In this document: positions 1 to 14,954 of the stretch, in pieces | Numbering within the stretch: the first letter of the stretch is position 1 | Layout: the number at the start of each line of letters is the position of its first letter | Assembly (NCBI GenBank): GCA_021029095.1 | Contig: JAJOHG010000249.1 | Span: 1 to 37,103 of the forward strand | Origin: Phellopilus nigrolimitatus | Lineage: Eukaryota; Basidiomycota; Agaricomycetes; Hymenochaetales; Hymenochaetaceae | Direction of reading: 5' to 3' | DNA length: 37,103 bases | Notes under the pieces: generated by a model | Seen by the model: the letters and a program-made list of their open reading frames with translations, nothing else | Told to the model about the DNA's origin: nothing | Database searches by the model: none | Program-made: the position numbers and the translations under genes

Positions 1-492
1 GCCCTTATTTATGTCTTACGAACTTGAAATACGGGCGCTAAGCGGCGGTAAGAAGGCGAAGTACTTATAAAATGTGGCATATTAGCTCCTTGTGTACTTG
101 CCCGGTTTAACTGACTTGCAACGCCTCGCACAAGTCAAGTAAGATATCTTAAGTAAATTTACGTTTTGCTGATGGAAAAGAAAGGCCAGACGATTTGTTA
201 ATTGTTGTTGTAAAACTGTCAGATTTATCGAGTTAATCTCGTCGGGCTGTGCTCGATGCAGAAGGCAAAAAGAGTGTCAGGCAAGTTGTTTACCTATGCA
301 AGAAACAGAGCTCGACATAAGTGCTTTATGACACGCCGTCCGAACAAATAATATTGCTCTGCGTAGATACCGCGCGAGCACATTAAATTCATTTTCCGAG
401 TTATCTATACATCAACCCTTCGGACTTCGCATTACATCCTTCGGATGACGAACTCTTGCAGCCAGCCTGATATACGGAGTCATCTAGGACAC
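1..492. other. Downstream flank of M16 copy A, no gene seen
   Basis: AT-rich, with no convincing coding frame. From about 163 to 492 it is a diverged version of the DNA downstream of M16 copies B and C. Shared blocks include the sequence just beyond the stop codon (about 455-492), a stretch at about 362-385 that matches the region near 27,880 in copy C, and a GGCCTTTCTTTTCC-like block near 165-185. Copy A carries extra sequence between these blocks. Positions 1-160 match nothing else that I can see in the window. Confidence 0.5.
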
Positions 493-3400
493 TCAGAATG
501 TCTTCTTCTCGACATCAAACCCTAGACTGCGCAAGTCATTGGCTGTGGAATCAAACCTGTCTTGAGATGAAAGAACGACGGCAACAGACGTGCCAGGATT
601 GAACAGCGGCAAGCAGTACTTTTGAGTGCAGTCAGGATCTCATCCTTTGTCACTGCCTGGAACTTCTTGAGTGTGTGGCTGGAACTTTCGTTCCTGCCTC
701 TCAGGCATAAATCGACAAATGATGTTACGGCCTTTATGTGTAAATATAAGAAAATCTCCCATAGGGACTTCGCAGTCAGATGTTCACTCACTGCAGCTCT
801 TGGTGTAGAAAACGCGTTTGCGACCTTGTAGACAACCGCGCTCTTCGCCGCATCAACGGCTGTGTCTTCGAGAGCGATCTGCACGGGAAATAAATATCAA
901 CTTCGTTTTTCATTTGTGATCACTTGTATCCAACAAATCAGCACCGACCGCTTGCTTCACTAGCCTTTCAACAACTTTGGCTGCCTCTCCATATGCTCGC
1001 AAGATATCTGAGCTCTAAAGAGAAAACTGTTAGTAAATGTAAGGAACAACAATGCCCTCTACTAACACGGGCGATGGTGAAACTGAGATGCCCGACTTCC
1101 AGATCACAGTACATCAATGCAGCATATGCGAGGCCTGACCCACGGATAGATTGCTTAAAAAATGTTCAAATCAGATATGGTGCATTTCTTTCGCGTGGAA
1201 CAACATTCACGAATAAATGTCCTCCGGTCGCATTCAGGACCTCAAGCGCGAGACTCAAGGCAGGGTATTCCGCATTCTGGAAGCCTTGTATGCCCTTTGC
1301 GGTGAATGTTGCAAAAGAATTCTCGCCGTGTGGGAGGTTGACAATAACTGCCTATTCCCACTCTTAGCTCATATGTATCTTAAACCACATACTATAAGAA
1401 CGCTTACTTTCTTCCGTGGGTTACGGCCGAGATTGTTCAATGTTTCATTGGCAAGCTTAATCGGTTCGAGATGTGCGTCCTATATAACGATATGAGTGTT
1501 ATAGGCAGGAGAAACTGCAGGAAACGGCCTACATGGATCGAATTCTCGAAATATTTGCTCCAAGTGCTTCTCGGCTTAGGCAGGTCCAGCACGTTCCCGG
1601 TCACAGAGAAACGGATTCCAGAGGGGTCCGTCACTTTCAAGGAAAAAAGAAGCAATTTACCACACGATCAATCTTTAAACAAAGAAGAGTCTTACGGTAC
1701 TTCCTGATTTTTTCGAAGTCTTTGCGAACGCCTTCGGGGTTTTTGCGGATCCTCTCCATAATTTCTGGGAGTGCTTTCATCAGCACAAGAGAAGTGTGTG
1801 ATCTCCGTGTTGAGGACTTGTCATACAAGATTTCGGCTGAGAATGCATATAAGATTTCCTGTACATCTGCTTCGTCGTTGTACGAGAGGTTCTTTTTCGC
1901 ACAAATAACTTGTAACCTGTTTCACTCTATTATCGACTAGTAGCTTCCCATGAGCAAAGAAAGGGACAGACTGCTGCATATCGAACTCCGCATTGTATAG
2001 GAGATCTTTCATCCATCTGACGGCTGCCTCATACATACCCTTTTCTGTCTCTATAATAACACAAACTGTCTCACTGAAGTTACCCTGAATGCCTAGATAA
2101 TTGCCATATGACACAGTCTCGTTGTCAAGCCTGGTGACGACCTCTTCGTGCGTAAGTCTCTCGCCAGACGAGGTAGTGACCGGTAGGGAAAAAAATGAGG
2201 ACATATAGACCGCGAAGATCCTTTCCACGATAACGTTGTCAGCCAGAGTACGAATAATAGGAAAGCAAGAACCTACGGGCGAAGGCGGTTTGGAAGTTTG
2301 GCCAACGATAGCACAGCGCGGACGGTGACAAAGTCAGACTACATGCAACAGAGACGATGTGATTAGTTGTACTGCCACGCACGGCGAACCATCGTTGCTA
2401 ACCTGGACGTGGTCAAAGTGCACAAAGAACGGCAGCTTAGAGCCGTCCGCATTGATGTGCTTGCGTAACTGCGAGTTGTCCGTCTTGCTTGTAGAGGTCG
2501 GCTTGACATTACCACCCTCCTGCACACTCTGCACTGGAATCCAAGCGATGCTCGAAACATCCGGTACAGGGAATTTTGTCAATACAGTTTCGCGGATAGG
2601 CGCATCGTTGTCCTTCTTCGCATTCTCCAGTTCATCATTGGCTTTCGCGAGTCCTTCGGGGCCAAGTTTCTCCACCCGAGCATTAATGCGTGCATTTCCC
2701 TCCCGTTCCAGCCTATCCTTTAGTTCACGCGATGGTCTACCACGAATAACAACAGATGGTGAATCGATGTAGTACCTGGGAAGGGTCGTTCATCAAGTGG
2801 CCAGGTCGTAGGAAACGGTCGTGTTCACCTTTTAATCAACGCAGTCCACTTATCGCTTGTCCACTTCCGCAGTTCATTGTAGAACATTGATTCATCCGTA
2901 GTCTTATGCAGCTCAGATCCATCTTCTGGACCCAGGATGAAGTCAGTCATGACTTTCGGAGAGAGAACATAAGCCTTGTTGGACTCGAGCGCGCTCTGAA
3001 GCTGAATATGAAAACGTCGGGACGAGGACAACAGTCAAATTCGTATATTTTAATCTTACCTGCCGTTGATCACGATCAATCACGCTTGCCATCCTTGCCA
3101 TGTCGATCCCATCTTCGATTATCACATTTAAGCTGTGTTTGAGTTTCTCGTTGAAAGTATCGAGATGTTCGATAAGCACAGAGTTGATCTCAACACCTAA
3201 TTGTATGAAATTGGCTTGGACTTCTTCTTTAAAGAAAATGTTAGTGCTAGGGAGGAACTGGTTCAGAAAAAATTGACTGCAGACGATGGCGAAGTACTCA
3301 CCAAAGAGGATTGTCATTTTCAATGTACTCTGCGTTCAGAGGCGCTATAGCGGATGAAGTTAGATACTCGAACATAATATGAAGAGCCTAAAGTCGAAAA

Positions 3401-4704
3401 CAACAGTTTGTTTAGAGAGCTTTCTTCAATCGACAGTGGTGCAAAAATTCTCACATTGCGGGTCAAGTAATCATATGGCGGAGGTCCCACCAAAATGATG
3501 TCGAGATCACCGGCCCCTTCATTTTTCGCAGGAAATTCGACGGTGACAGTTTTGTTTTCGAAAGGCATGCGGTCCGCGCTGGGAGTCTCCACGAAAGGTC
3601 TGGCCCATCCAGGCGGTCCACGAATTCCTTTGTTTTGACCGTTAGCAACGAGAGTAGGTTCAATCTCGTTTTGAACGACCGATAAAAGCGACTCGGTTCC
3701 GCCGGTAAACTTGCCCCCAACAATCAGACAGAGATTGTGCGGCACATAATACTTCGCATGATAATCCCGAACTTTGAGACCCTGGAGGTCAGAAAGATGT
3801 GATAGCAAGTCGATGGTAACAACTGCTTACTCTGTTTCACGTCCAAGGTTCGGAGCGCCTCCATTGCACCACCAACGTCGCTTCTATATCCGCTGCTTTG
3901 GGGATAAACCAGGTGTTTCATGCTGAAAAGAAGGCTAGACAGTCAGCGCGATCTTCAAGTTGGTTTTATATTCTCACTGTCGATGCATTACGTCCAGCGT
4001 TGAGTTTTCACGTCCTTGCATTTCGTTAGAAACAACACCTGAGTCGCTTCCTGAAGGATCAATGTGATGAACCTTATCGAATGTCAGTGGCACTCTTTTT
4101 AATAACATGCTGGAACATACCTCGGTGACAAAAGCCGACTGCGTGAGGGTGGGATAAAGAATGTGATCGACATAGACGGGCAAAATTTGGAGGAATGCTT
4201 GCCCTCCGGCAGTAGAAACCGTATAGAAAGTACGATCTTGACACGTAGTAGCGTTTAAGCCATCCGAGAAGCTTCTGTTTGCAATACGATGTAGAATTCC
4301 ATTTAATGGATATTTCTTAGACCCCGTGAATATCAAGCTGTGGTAGGAAAAATGAACATTAAGCCGGACGAGAAAAGGAAGTGCGTTTACTGCTCGAGCG
4401 CGTGAGGACAGCCACTGTCATTGAAAACTGAAAAGCGGAAGGAGCGGTCAGAGTCCGATTATGCGAGTGACCGATTTTTCGACACTCACTTTCAGTCCCA
4501 ACGGTGAAATAACCACTGACAATGGGAGCTAGAATAAGGGTCAGCGAGATCGGGGCGGAAAAGAATGAGCGCGGCATTACATTCATAATCGAGATGGACG
4601 ATACTCAAGCCGGTTATTCTGCTGCGCCACTTGGTGAGTACGACATCGGTGATGTCCAACTTGACACGCTGAATGAGGTCGAAATTACCGTAGATCTCGG
4701 TCAT
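493..4704 (-). CDS. M16 zinc metallopeptidase copy A (Sdd3/YOL098C-like), frameshifted near the 3' end
   Basis: Multi-exon gene for a large M16C-type (inverzincin) peptidase of the poorly characterised fungal Sdd3/YOL098C and Mug138 type, probably intracellular. The start is ATG at 4704 (MTEIYGNFDLIQ...), giving the family-typical opening followed by KWRS.TGL.VVHLDYE. The zinc motif HALEH (HxxEH) is encoded near 4,380-4,410 and is split by an intron, its last His codon being completed by the next exon. Further recognisable blocks are GSKKYPLNG, SDGLNATT, YTVSTAGGQ, EMQGRENST, RDYHAKYYVPHN and FVETPSADR. Intron positions match copies B and C. Exons appear open until the last, where a T run at 620-623 has four bases instead of five. 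This shifts the frame, replaces roughly the last 40 residues and ends at 522 instead of 493. Copy A lacks the 75-bp tandem duplication of B and C. It is head-to-head with gelsolin 1, about 0.9 kb apart. It may be a mildly damaged gene or an early pseudogene. Confidence 0.8.
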
Positions 4705-5608
4705 TATATGGGAGAAAGAAATCGATATTGCCACAGAGACGGAAATCTAGAGCGAACGACATACATCGATCGAGCCTCTTATACAAACCAATGTGCCACA
4801 CTTTGCACTCTCGATTCTACGCCCATTTGACAGAGTGCGTATGGCATGGCAACAGACTATCGCAGTCTCATAACTAGTCAGCTCTGGGAAGGCCGTGTCT
4901 TGTAGTCGATGATACTTGAGATGGGTTGGTCATTCAACGGAGGAGTTCGTGCTGGCAAGTGGTCGCGTGGTCGAGGTGATATTCTGAGTAAAACGACTGG
5001 ATAATAGACACGAGCCCTCCAACGCGACGCATCTCGGTAAGATACCCCCAGTTGGGAGGACCGTCAAAGGCCTAAAAGGTTGGATTGGGGAGCTTTGCAT
5101 CGACCTTTGCACCGTACTGGTCTATCTGGTTTGGTAGTGGGGATACACATTAGGACTAGGGATGCGCGGGGAGTGCGAATCCGTCATTTCGCCCGAGGAC
5201 GTGGATATGGCCCCGTTAAGGAAAACCGTTTCACGGATAGTCGGATAGACACAGAGAAAGTACCGTTCAACCCATCCTCGCCGCGCGTCAGCTCTAGGAT
5301 TGGTGCGAAGCGGTGCTTGAGTTGTTACCAGCTTGAAGCCCGCCGGCCTGTCCATGTCGGATGTTGACGGCCACGGTGGTCTAGTAAATGGCACGGGCTC
5401 AAGTCTACTGAGCAAGAAACATGGAAATTTCAAGGTGGACATCCAGATTATGGTGGATGACAAGCTCGAGATGCAACGGGGAAAAAGCAGCTCGGCGGTT
5501 TCCGATGATTTGCTGCAGGTGGCACTGCAGTGGACGCCGATCGCGCACATAACTGAATCAGTGATATCTTGACTTCAATCCGCGACTACAGCCACATCAA
5601 ATTGAAGC
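4705..5608. promoter_or_regulatory. Divergent intergenic region between M16-A and gelsolin 1
   Basis: This 904-bp segment separates the two divergent starts and must hold both promoters. It is conserved next to M16-B (20,331-21,047) and M16-C (22,543-23,373). Open frames here, for example 5080-5367, are also open in the other copies but have no recognisable domain and differ in length, so I do not call them genes. A small ORF ending 36 bp upstream of the gelsolin start is listed separately. Confidence 0.5.
5354..5572 (+). other. Small upstream ORF in the gelsolin 1 leader (72 codons plus stop)
   Basis: It starts MSDVDGHGGLVNGTGSSLL and ends ITESVIS, 36 bp before the gelsolin ATG. The second gelsolin copy has the counterpart at 22579-22722 (minus), with the same start, the same end apart from one I/L change and the same 36-bp spacing. 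The two ORFs differ by a net 75 bp (25 codons), which preserves the frame. It could be a translated uORF, an unrecognised upstream exon, or chance within young duplicated DNA. I recognise no domain. Confidence 0.35.
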
Positions 5609-7084
5609 ATGGCACATCTCTCACATCCCGCAAAATACGACATCGAGGACTCGAACATAGCCTTGCTGGGCTCAGACGTACGTCGTCGCCAACGCCTTCC
5701 CGCCTCTCCACACGCCCGACGCTCACCCTGATGCCGCACGCTCCTGACCCGGAAACAAAATCCCCGTCGCGGACGGGCGGCGGGCAGCTGGAGCGCCGCA
5801 CGCGGGAGCACGCCGGGGACGCGGAGCCCGCGTGGGCGTCCGCCGGCGCGGCGCCGGGCCTCGCGATCTGGCGCATCGAGCAGTTCCGCGTCGCGCGCTG
5901 GCCCGCGGAGCGCGCGGGCACCTTCTACGACGGGGACTCGTACATCGTCTTGCACGTGCGTCGTCGTCGTCGTTGTCGTTGTCCTCTTCTGCAGTGGTGA
6001 CGGGCCGCATGACTGGCGCGCGCAGACGTACAAGAAGACGCCGGATGCGGATGTCCTGGCGTACGACCTCCATTTCTGGCTCGGCGAGAACACCAGCCAG
6101 GACGAGGCCGGCACGGCTGCCTACAAGACAGTCGAGCTCGACGACCGTCAGTGCGCACGTCGCCCCATGCTGCTCTCATCACTAAGCTTGTAAGCATCAT
6201 ACATGTATGCATTGCAGATCTAAACGGGCAGCCGGTGCAGTACCGCGAAGTCCAGGGCCACGAGTCCGCGCGCTTCCGCTCGTACTTCCCGCGCCTCCTC
6301 AGCCTGCACGGCGGCGCGGCGAGCGGCTTCCACCACGTCGCCGCGCCGCCGCCGCTCGCGCTGCGCAGGCTGTACCAGATCAGCGTGTCGGCGCACCAGG
6401 GCGCCGCGGGCGTCCAAACGACGCATCTCGCCGTGCGCCAGGTGGCCCCCGCGGCTGCGAGCCTGGGCAGCGGCGACGTGTTCGTCCTCGACCTCGGGAG
6501 CACGGTCCTGCAGTTCAACGCCGCCGCGAGCTCGGGCAAGGAGAGGTTCCTCACTGCGGAGTTCGCCAGAGGCCTGGTGGACAGCAGGCGCGGACAGTGC
6601 GAATTGAGTGTCTATGGTGAATCTCGCTACTCGCATGGCAAGTGATGAATCTGAAATAAAATATCGCGTAGATGAGGGGGGATCCGGCGTGGGAGTCTTT
6701 CTGTCTGCACTAGGTGCCGACGCGCTGCCCCCGCGGCAAGCCATACTCCCTCCAGGACGCGGCACGGTGTCCCTCTACCGCCTCTCCGACGCCTCCGGCT
6801 CGCTCACGTTCGAGCCCGTCTCGCCGCCCACCGTGTGTACACTCTCTTCGTCCGACGCGTTCCTCGTCGACGCGTCCGCGCTCGGCGCGGCCGCCGCCAT
6901 CTACGTCTGGATCGGGCGCGGCGCGTCGCTCGCCGAGCGGCGGCTCGCCGTGCAGTACGCGCAGCGGTACTTGCACGAGAAGCGGGCGCGTGACGGCGGC
7001 GCAGCGGCGAGCGCGGCGACGTGCATCGTGAGGCTCGGCGAGGGCAGCGAGAGCGAGGCGTTTCTGGAGGCGTTGGCGGGGTGA
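5609..7084 (+). CDS. Gelsolin/severin-like actin-binding protein, copy 1 (intact)
   Basis: Five exons join in frame: 5609-5677, 5788-5955, 6026-6146, 6218-6616 and 6672-7084, giving 389 residues, normal for a fungal three-repeat gelsolin (fragmin/severin size). The start [20 protein letters not shown] is the family N-terminus. Repeat 1 carries [38 protein letters not shown] and [10 protein letters not shown]. Next come [19 protein letters not shown], which leads into repeat 2 ([16 protein letters not shown]), and repeat 3 with [16 protein letters not shown]. Gelsolins sever and cap actin filaments in a Ca2+-dependent way in the cytoplasm; that is family knowledge. Exons 2-5 are strikingly GC-rich, whereas exon 1 and the M16 neighbour are not. 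It is transcribed away from M16-A. The truncated paralogue is at 21,396-22,542. Confidence 0.9.
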
Positions 7085-10000
7085 GCGCCGCGTGCGGTAT
7101 GGCCTGAAAATAGACGTGTGCGGGAAGAGTCGGGAGCGGGGACCGATGACGAATACTTTACGTGTGGCTGCTCGGAAATTTCTGAAGTGTTTCCCGCCGC
7201 CGAGTACCCGGCGCCCGTCGATCCCTGCGCCGATCATGACTCACGTCTCGTCATCAGCCAAGGAGGGTAAAAATAAAATAAAAATAAAAATACACGTAAA
7301 ACGACGGAAAAGGGAGTTCTTGTAGTATGTACTACTTCGTGGACCCCTCGTTTCTGCGAACGAACTGTGTGCCCCTCCGGCCTTTCTGCGGCGGCAGCGC
7401 GTCCAGCCTCGCGCGCAAATTTGAATAGGAATCAACATCGAGCGCCCAGGCGTTCCAATTGCAGCGCATACAGTACGTACATGCACATGTACATACGGGG
7501 CACAGTCGCCCGCGCCGCGCCGGAAGAATCGCAAGGGATATCCGCTGTCGACGGCAGGGGTCCCCAGACGCATACTTCGTAGCTTCCACAGGTGGGCGTC
7601 TACCGCGCGCTCTCGGCCTCGGCGTGCAGCCTCCGAAGGAGACGCGAAGAAGGCAAGTGGTGGCCTGGACGCGGCGGCCCCGCTGGAAAAGAGCGCTGAT
7701 TGTGCCTAAACTGGTAACAAGCCGAGGATCGCCCGGCGCCCCAGGTAGCGCGACGCGACGCGGCAGCGGAGGGCGCTAGAAAGGCAGACGCGGGACGCCT
7801 TGGGCTGGCGCGCGCGGCCGACATTTTCCCGGCGCCAGCGTCGGCGGCGAGGCGCTTCTGCCGCGTCTGCTGCTGCAGCCCGCTGAGGCTTGAGGGGCGA
7901 AGGCGCGAGAAGGGGCGCAGGCCGACTGCTATGGCGAGCGTTGTACTGCACTTGGTACGGAAAAGGGCGAAGAGCTCGAAGAGCGGGGGCAGAGCCTGGG
8001 CAGGCTCCAGACCCGGCGTTTGAATTGGTGGGTTCGCTGGGGTTCTTTCTTTCTTTCTTTCTTTCTCGTCGCAAGCAAGCAGGCGTTTACACAAATGCGC
8101 GCTCGGCGAAACCGAGGGGAGTCGACGTCTAGCTCAGCGGCCATCACGCGGGGTATTCTTGACATTTATTTATTTATTCAGGTAGTTGCATGTACATGTA
8201 CATACGAACAGCGCGAGTGCATCTCCCCCGTTCCGAGCTGGAGGCGCCAGAACGGGCCTAGTCGTGGCGATCCGGGGGGCGGACGGACGCAACGTCATCG
8301 ACGTCAGCGACGTACGTAGTACATATTCATGCCGCGAACAAAGATAGAAAAGAAGCGTCGTGTCGGCGGGCCCCGACCGTCCGGTCTGGCCTCGACGCCA
8401 GTCCCTCCGGGCTATTCCGTTGCGCGGAAGGTTGGAGACTGAGCTGAGGACGGCCTCGGCTTCTCGGGGACGGGGACGGGCGCGCTGGGGAAAAGAACTT
8501 TCTTGCTCTATGAGTCTGAGATAGGTCCCGCCTCCAGCTCTGAAACAGAGCCCAGGTAGATTGGCATTTGTCATGCGGCCGCGGGGAACCAACGTGTGTC
8601 ACTGTTAGCTGTTCACCTACCCCAGAGAACTGATTTGCAGTTTTGGGTGGCGTGCCCTTTTCCGATCCGCGCGGCTCGGCGAACCCGAGGAGGATGCCGA
8701 GCGCGGGGGGCGAAAGCGGGGAGAGGAAGGGGAGGCTGTCGCCTTGGTGACTTGCCACTGTGTTCAGGACTCGTCCCGAGGGAGGAAGCTGAGCCCAGCC
8801 CCGTCCCGTCCGCGCACCACGGCGGGAGCAGCTCCATCATACAGCGGAAATGAACAGGAAGAAGAGTATGTAGAGAAGGCGAAGATAGGTGGTGTCTGGC
8901 CAGAAGCCGCCGCGCAAGCAGGGAAAGGAGACCCGCATACCGATTCCGCTGTCGAGCTGGGGGGTGCATGAGATGATTTGGCCGTTTTGAAAGTACGAGT
9001 GGTGCGCGCGGGTCGGAGGAAGCCAGCCCGCGTGCGCGCGCGCGTGCAGCTGATGAGAGAAAAAGGCAGCGGCGCAGAACCATAAGAGCAATATCGACGG
9101 GGAGGCTTCTGCCTCGCGTCTCGGGATTTGGTTACTCCAGAGAGGCGTGGCCGCGCGCGGCATGTGCGTCTCTGTGGCTTCCCGGCTTCTTCGCGCGGCA
9201 TTGCCCCGCCCTTCGCGAAGGCGGCGAGGGCCGCTGGGGCCTGGGCGGAGAAGGACGCGCGGCGCCCGCCTGGACCGCGCGCGTGGAAGCGCCGGAGATA
9301 AGCCAGAGGCTGGCTGGCTGGCTGGCTCTATTTTGCGCACGCAGGCCGGACCCTCGACGTCGACGGGGCCCTGGGCGTCGTCATCGGCCTGGGGCTGGGG
9401 CGCGGGCGCTGCTGCTCGAGGCCGTCTGCCGTGTATCGTGTATCGTCGTTCTTATACGTACGTACCGCCCCGGGCCGCGCTAGTACGTCTGCGTCTGGCG
9501 CGCAGAGAAAAAAAAATGCGGGGGTTGGCTGGATTGGAGTATTGTGCCGCTCGGCGAAATCGAGATGTGGGCTTGATAGACGCGCGGGGGATGACGTGGA
9601 GGTGACGACGACGACGACGGCGCCGGCCGGGGGGGTTAGGTATGGTATTACCATTTTGCACGCGGTGATGCCGCGTTATGGCGCTATGGCGAGCCTGGGC
9701 ACGCCGCGAAGGCGTGCAGGCTGCTCAGGCACGAAAAAGAAAAGAAAAGAGAACATGGGATGCGCGCGGTGATCCGGAGTTTAGGGTTGGCAACGACGTA
9801 AGTGAAGCCCGTGTCCTGTTTTTGGATTGTTTGTGGCTTCGAAGCACGGGCGTCGGTGCTTGTCTGGGGAACAATGCGCGCAGCGGATCGGCAATGCAAT
9901 GTGGGGGCGAGCCGGGAGTGGGGGGTGGGGGCGGGAACCCGAAGCCGGCGAGGAGTGAGCGCCGGCTCTCGCTTGAGTAGCAGAGGTCGACAGATGGATG

Positions 10001-10764
10001 GGTTGATGATTAGACGTGATCGTCATCATCGCCCGTCGCCAGCCCGGTCCCGCCCGAGACCATCGATGACCTCAGCGCCTCCTCGGCCCGGTCCCGACTG
10101 GCCTGTGAAAATAAGCATTAAAAATAAATTTAAATTCATATGATCCCCACTTCCCCTCCTCTTTGATATCTATCTGTCCACAGGCAGCCGGCATCGTCAA
10201 CGCCGTCAACACCGTCGAGAAGGGAAGAGCGAAGACAGAAGACAGAAGACGGAACACGGAAGACGAAGAGAGAAGAGGGAAGACAGGAGTTGACCGCCGA
10301 TAATTTTTCGAGGGAGGGGAACACCGGTTGCTGCATCGGTCCAGTTTCCCCGCTCCCGCCTCCGCTGTGCCTCACTTCAGCCCTTACGCTCTTACCACCA
10401 TCTCCTCTCCTCGCCATGTCCTCTTCCACTTAATCTCTCCTCTCTCCATCACCTTACCTGCCCACCGCGACTCGACCCGTCTCTCGTCATAGATAGACTT
10501 TTAATTCCCGCATCTTGGTCTTCTTGCTTTTCTTGCGTTTTCTTGAATTGCGTCTTCCTCCTTCTCCTTCTCCTCCTTCGTCCGACTCGCATTTCAACAC
10601 AGTCCATATCTAGAGCGTGCTTACTATCCCGTCTACACTTATAGTCCTCCCTCGCGCACCCGGGCAGCGGCCACGCCGAGACACACACGTACTTATACAC
10701 CCGGTCCACCCCATATCCTCCTCTTCCTCTTTTACACTCTCCTCCACATCTCCTCTCGACCACA
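7085..10764. other. Long GC-rich intergenic region, gelsolin 3' flank to cre1 leader
   Basis: This 3.7 kb has many open frames on both strands, as expected from high GC, but none shows a recognisable domain or a repeated splice pattern, so I call no gene. The gelsolin 3'-UTR part, about 7118-7200, recurs at 15,582-15,655. Simple repeats are TTTC at 8043-8066, GGCT at 9308-9328 and ACG at 9603-9619. A palindromic TGTACATGTACA-type sequence lies near 8190. From about 10,540 to 10,764 the plus strand is pyrimidine-rich, as in a fungal promoter or 5' UTR just upstream of cre1. Confidence 0.5.
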
Positions 10765-13509
<2,745 letters not shown>

Positions 13510-14436
13510 CCGTGCATATGCTGACTTCCGGTCGGGTGACGCTGCTGCCCACGGACGGATGGACGGTTTGGTTTTGAATGTGTGTTCTTTTTTGTTTCTT
13601 TCTCCCGCACTTTTATGGATTGTATGCTCTGCCCTATCGACTCGGCGCCTTTAGACTTGCAGTAACATTCTCCGCCCTAATGCCCCCTCCCCGCGCCGTA
13701 CGCTCCGCTCTTGCTCCTATTCTGCTATCGCTTCACCGTTTACCGTTTACCCGTTCCTGTCCGTAATATCCCCCCGTTTACTTCCTTGCGTATGCGCTCG
13801 GACGCGCCGCGCCCCCCATCTCGATCTCCGTCTCTATCTCTGGCACTCTAACGATTTGACGATCTGTAGACTTGACTTATTTGCCTTATGCCCGCACCCG
13901 CACGCTGTTTTTTATTGTATGCCTCCCCCGCTCGCCCGCCCATTCGCTCGCATAGGTTTAGGTTTATTATATTATTCTGGCCCTCTGCGGCTTGAGGCCT
14001 TTGGGCCCTCACCGGGCCGCACGCGCCGCGCGCCCCAGTTTTTGGCTGTTTGTCGATTCTTGTTTTTCGGAGGGTCCTGAGAGTGAGTGGTGAGACGGTG
14101 TGCAGCCACATACATCCTTTTTCGGATGATCGGCAGCCTGGTTTGGACGCAAAGCGCGACACCGCATCGACGTACAGTTGAATATCGCATAATGCATCAG
14201 AAGTCCGGGAACCGACCTCGTCCCAGACTCCCAGCCAAAACATATAAGAAATCCCATGCCTAATATTGCATGACGCATAACGTTTTGGGGGGAATATGCA
14301 TTAGCGGATACTATGTATGTACATGTATGTATGTTGGGGGTATTCTCCAACAACAACAAAAACACCCGCATTGGTCGCCTCGATATGGTGATCCTCAGGC
14401 TGGCCTACCTGGTCTTCAGCATACAGTCGAACTTCC

Positions 14437-14510
14437 CATACTGCATAGGGTTCGGTGGAAGGGTCGGACTATGCACTTTCGGAGGTTATGCAGTAAGAGA
14501 AACCCATGAG
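14437..14510 (+). repeat. Degenerate direct repeat, copy 1
   Basis: It begins CATACTGCATA and contains CTATGCA...TTTCGGAGGTTATGCA followed by an AGAGAA tract. It aligns by eye over about 75 bp with 14,955-15,030, roughly two thirds identical, in the same orientation and about 520 bp apart. It could be the relics of two insertions of a short element, or terminal direct repeats of a decayed one. Confidence 0.5.
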
Positions 14511-14954
14511 CTAGTGTGTAATTAAAACTTTGGTTAAAAGTGTAGTAAGATATGACCAAAGAAAAGTGAATATCAATTGATTTTAAGGATTTTCTATGCG
14601 GAAAAGAATTGGCTAATACCTGGCTGCTTCAAACTGGCCACCCGTCCCATCTGTAGCTTCCATCTGAGCTTGTGGAGATAGCTGCGAGCCTGTGAAAACT
14701 CGGGCTCGCAATAATACACACCGAGCCTCGAGGTCTGTTATAGCTTGGCATGCAGTAGGTGGCGACATTACCAGCAGCTCATCATCCAGCCCATTGACCA
14801 TGTTGATATGGGCCTGCTCTATGACTTCCTGGTCGGTCCATTACTCCATAACGTTCTCTGTGTCAATGTGCAAAATGTTGTTGACAGAGACTGAGACATT
14901 TTTGAGACCATACAGGTGTATGACGCAACGTAAATCACAAGTGAGATGACCTCG

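Noticed and set aside
522..4586. The many short, broken reading frames of the M16 regions as evidence of three pseudogenes
   Set aside because: After placing GT-AG introns, the exons of B and C join in phase (C sums to 1,046 codons). Only A shows a real frameshift.
5080..5367. Open frame in the divergent promoter, also open at 20,708-20,956 and 22,750-22,998
   Set aside because: Conservation is expected from recent duplication; lengths differ, the composition is not gene-like and no domain is seen.
8043..8066. TTTC microsatellite, with GGCT (9308-9328) and ACG (9603-9619) runs
   Set aside because: Ordinary simple repeats in intergenic DNA; no array structure or spacers, so not CRISPR or a centromeric repeat.
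8186..8205. Recurring palindrome of the TGTACATGTACA type (also near 7,480, 14,313, 21,955, 33,573 and 35,758)
   Set aside because: Short alternating palindromes of this kind are frequent by chance and through microsatellite slippage; positions show no consistent relation to gene starts.
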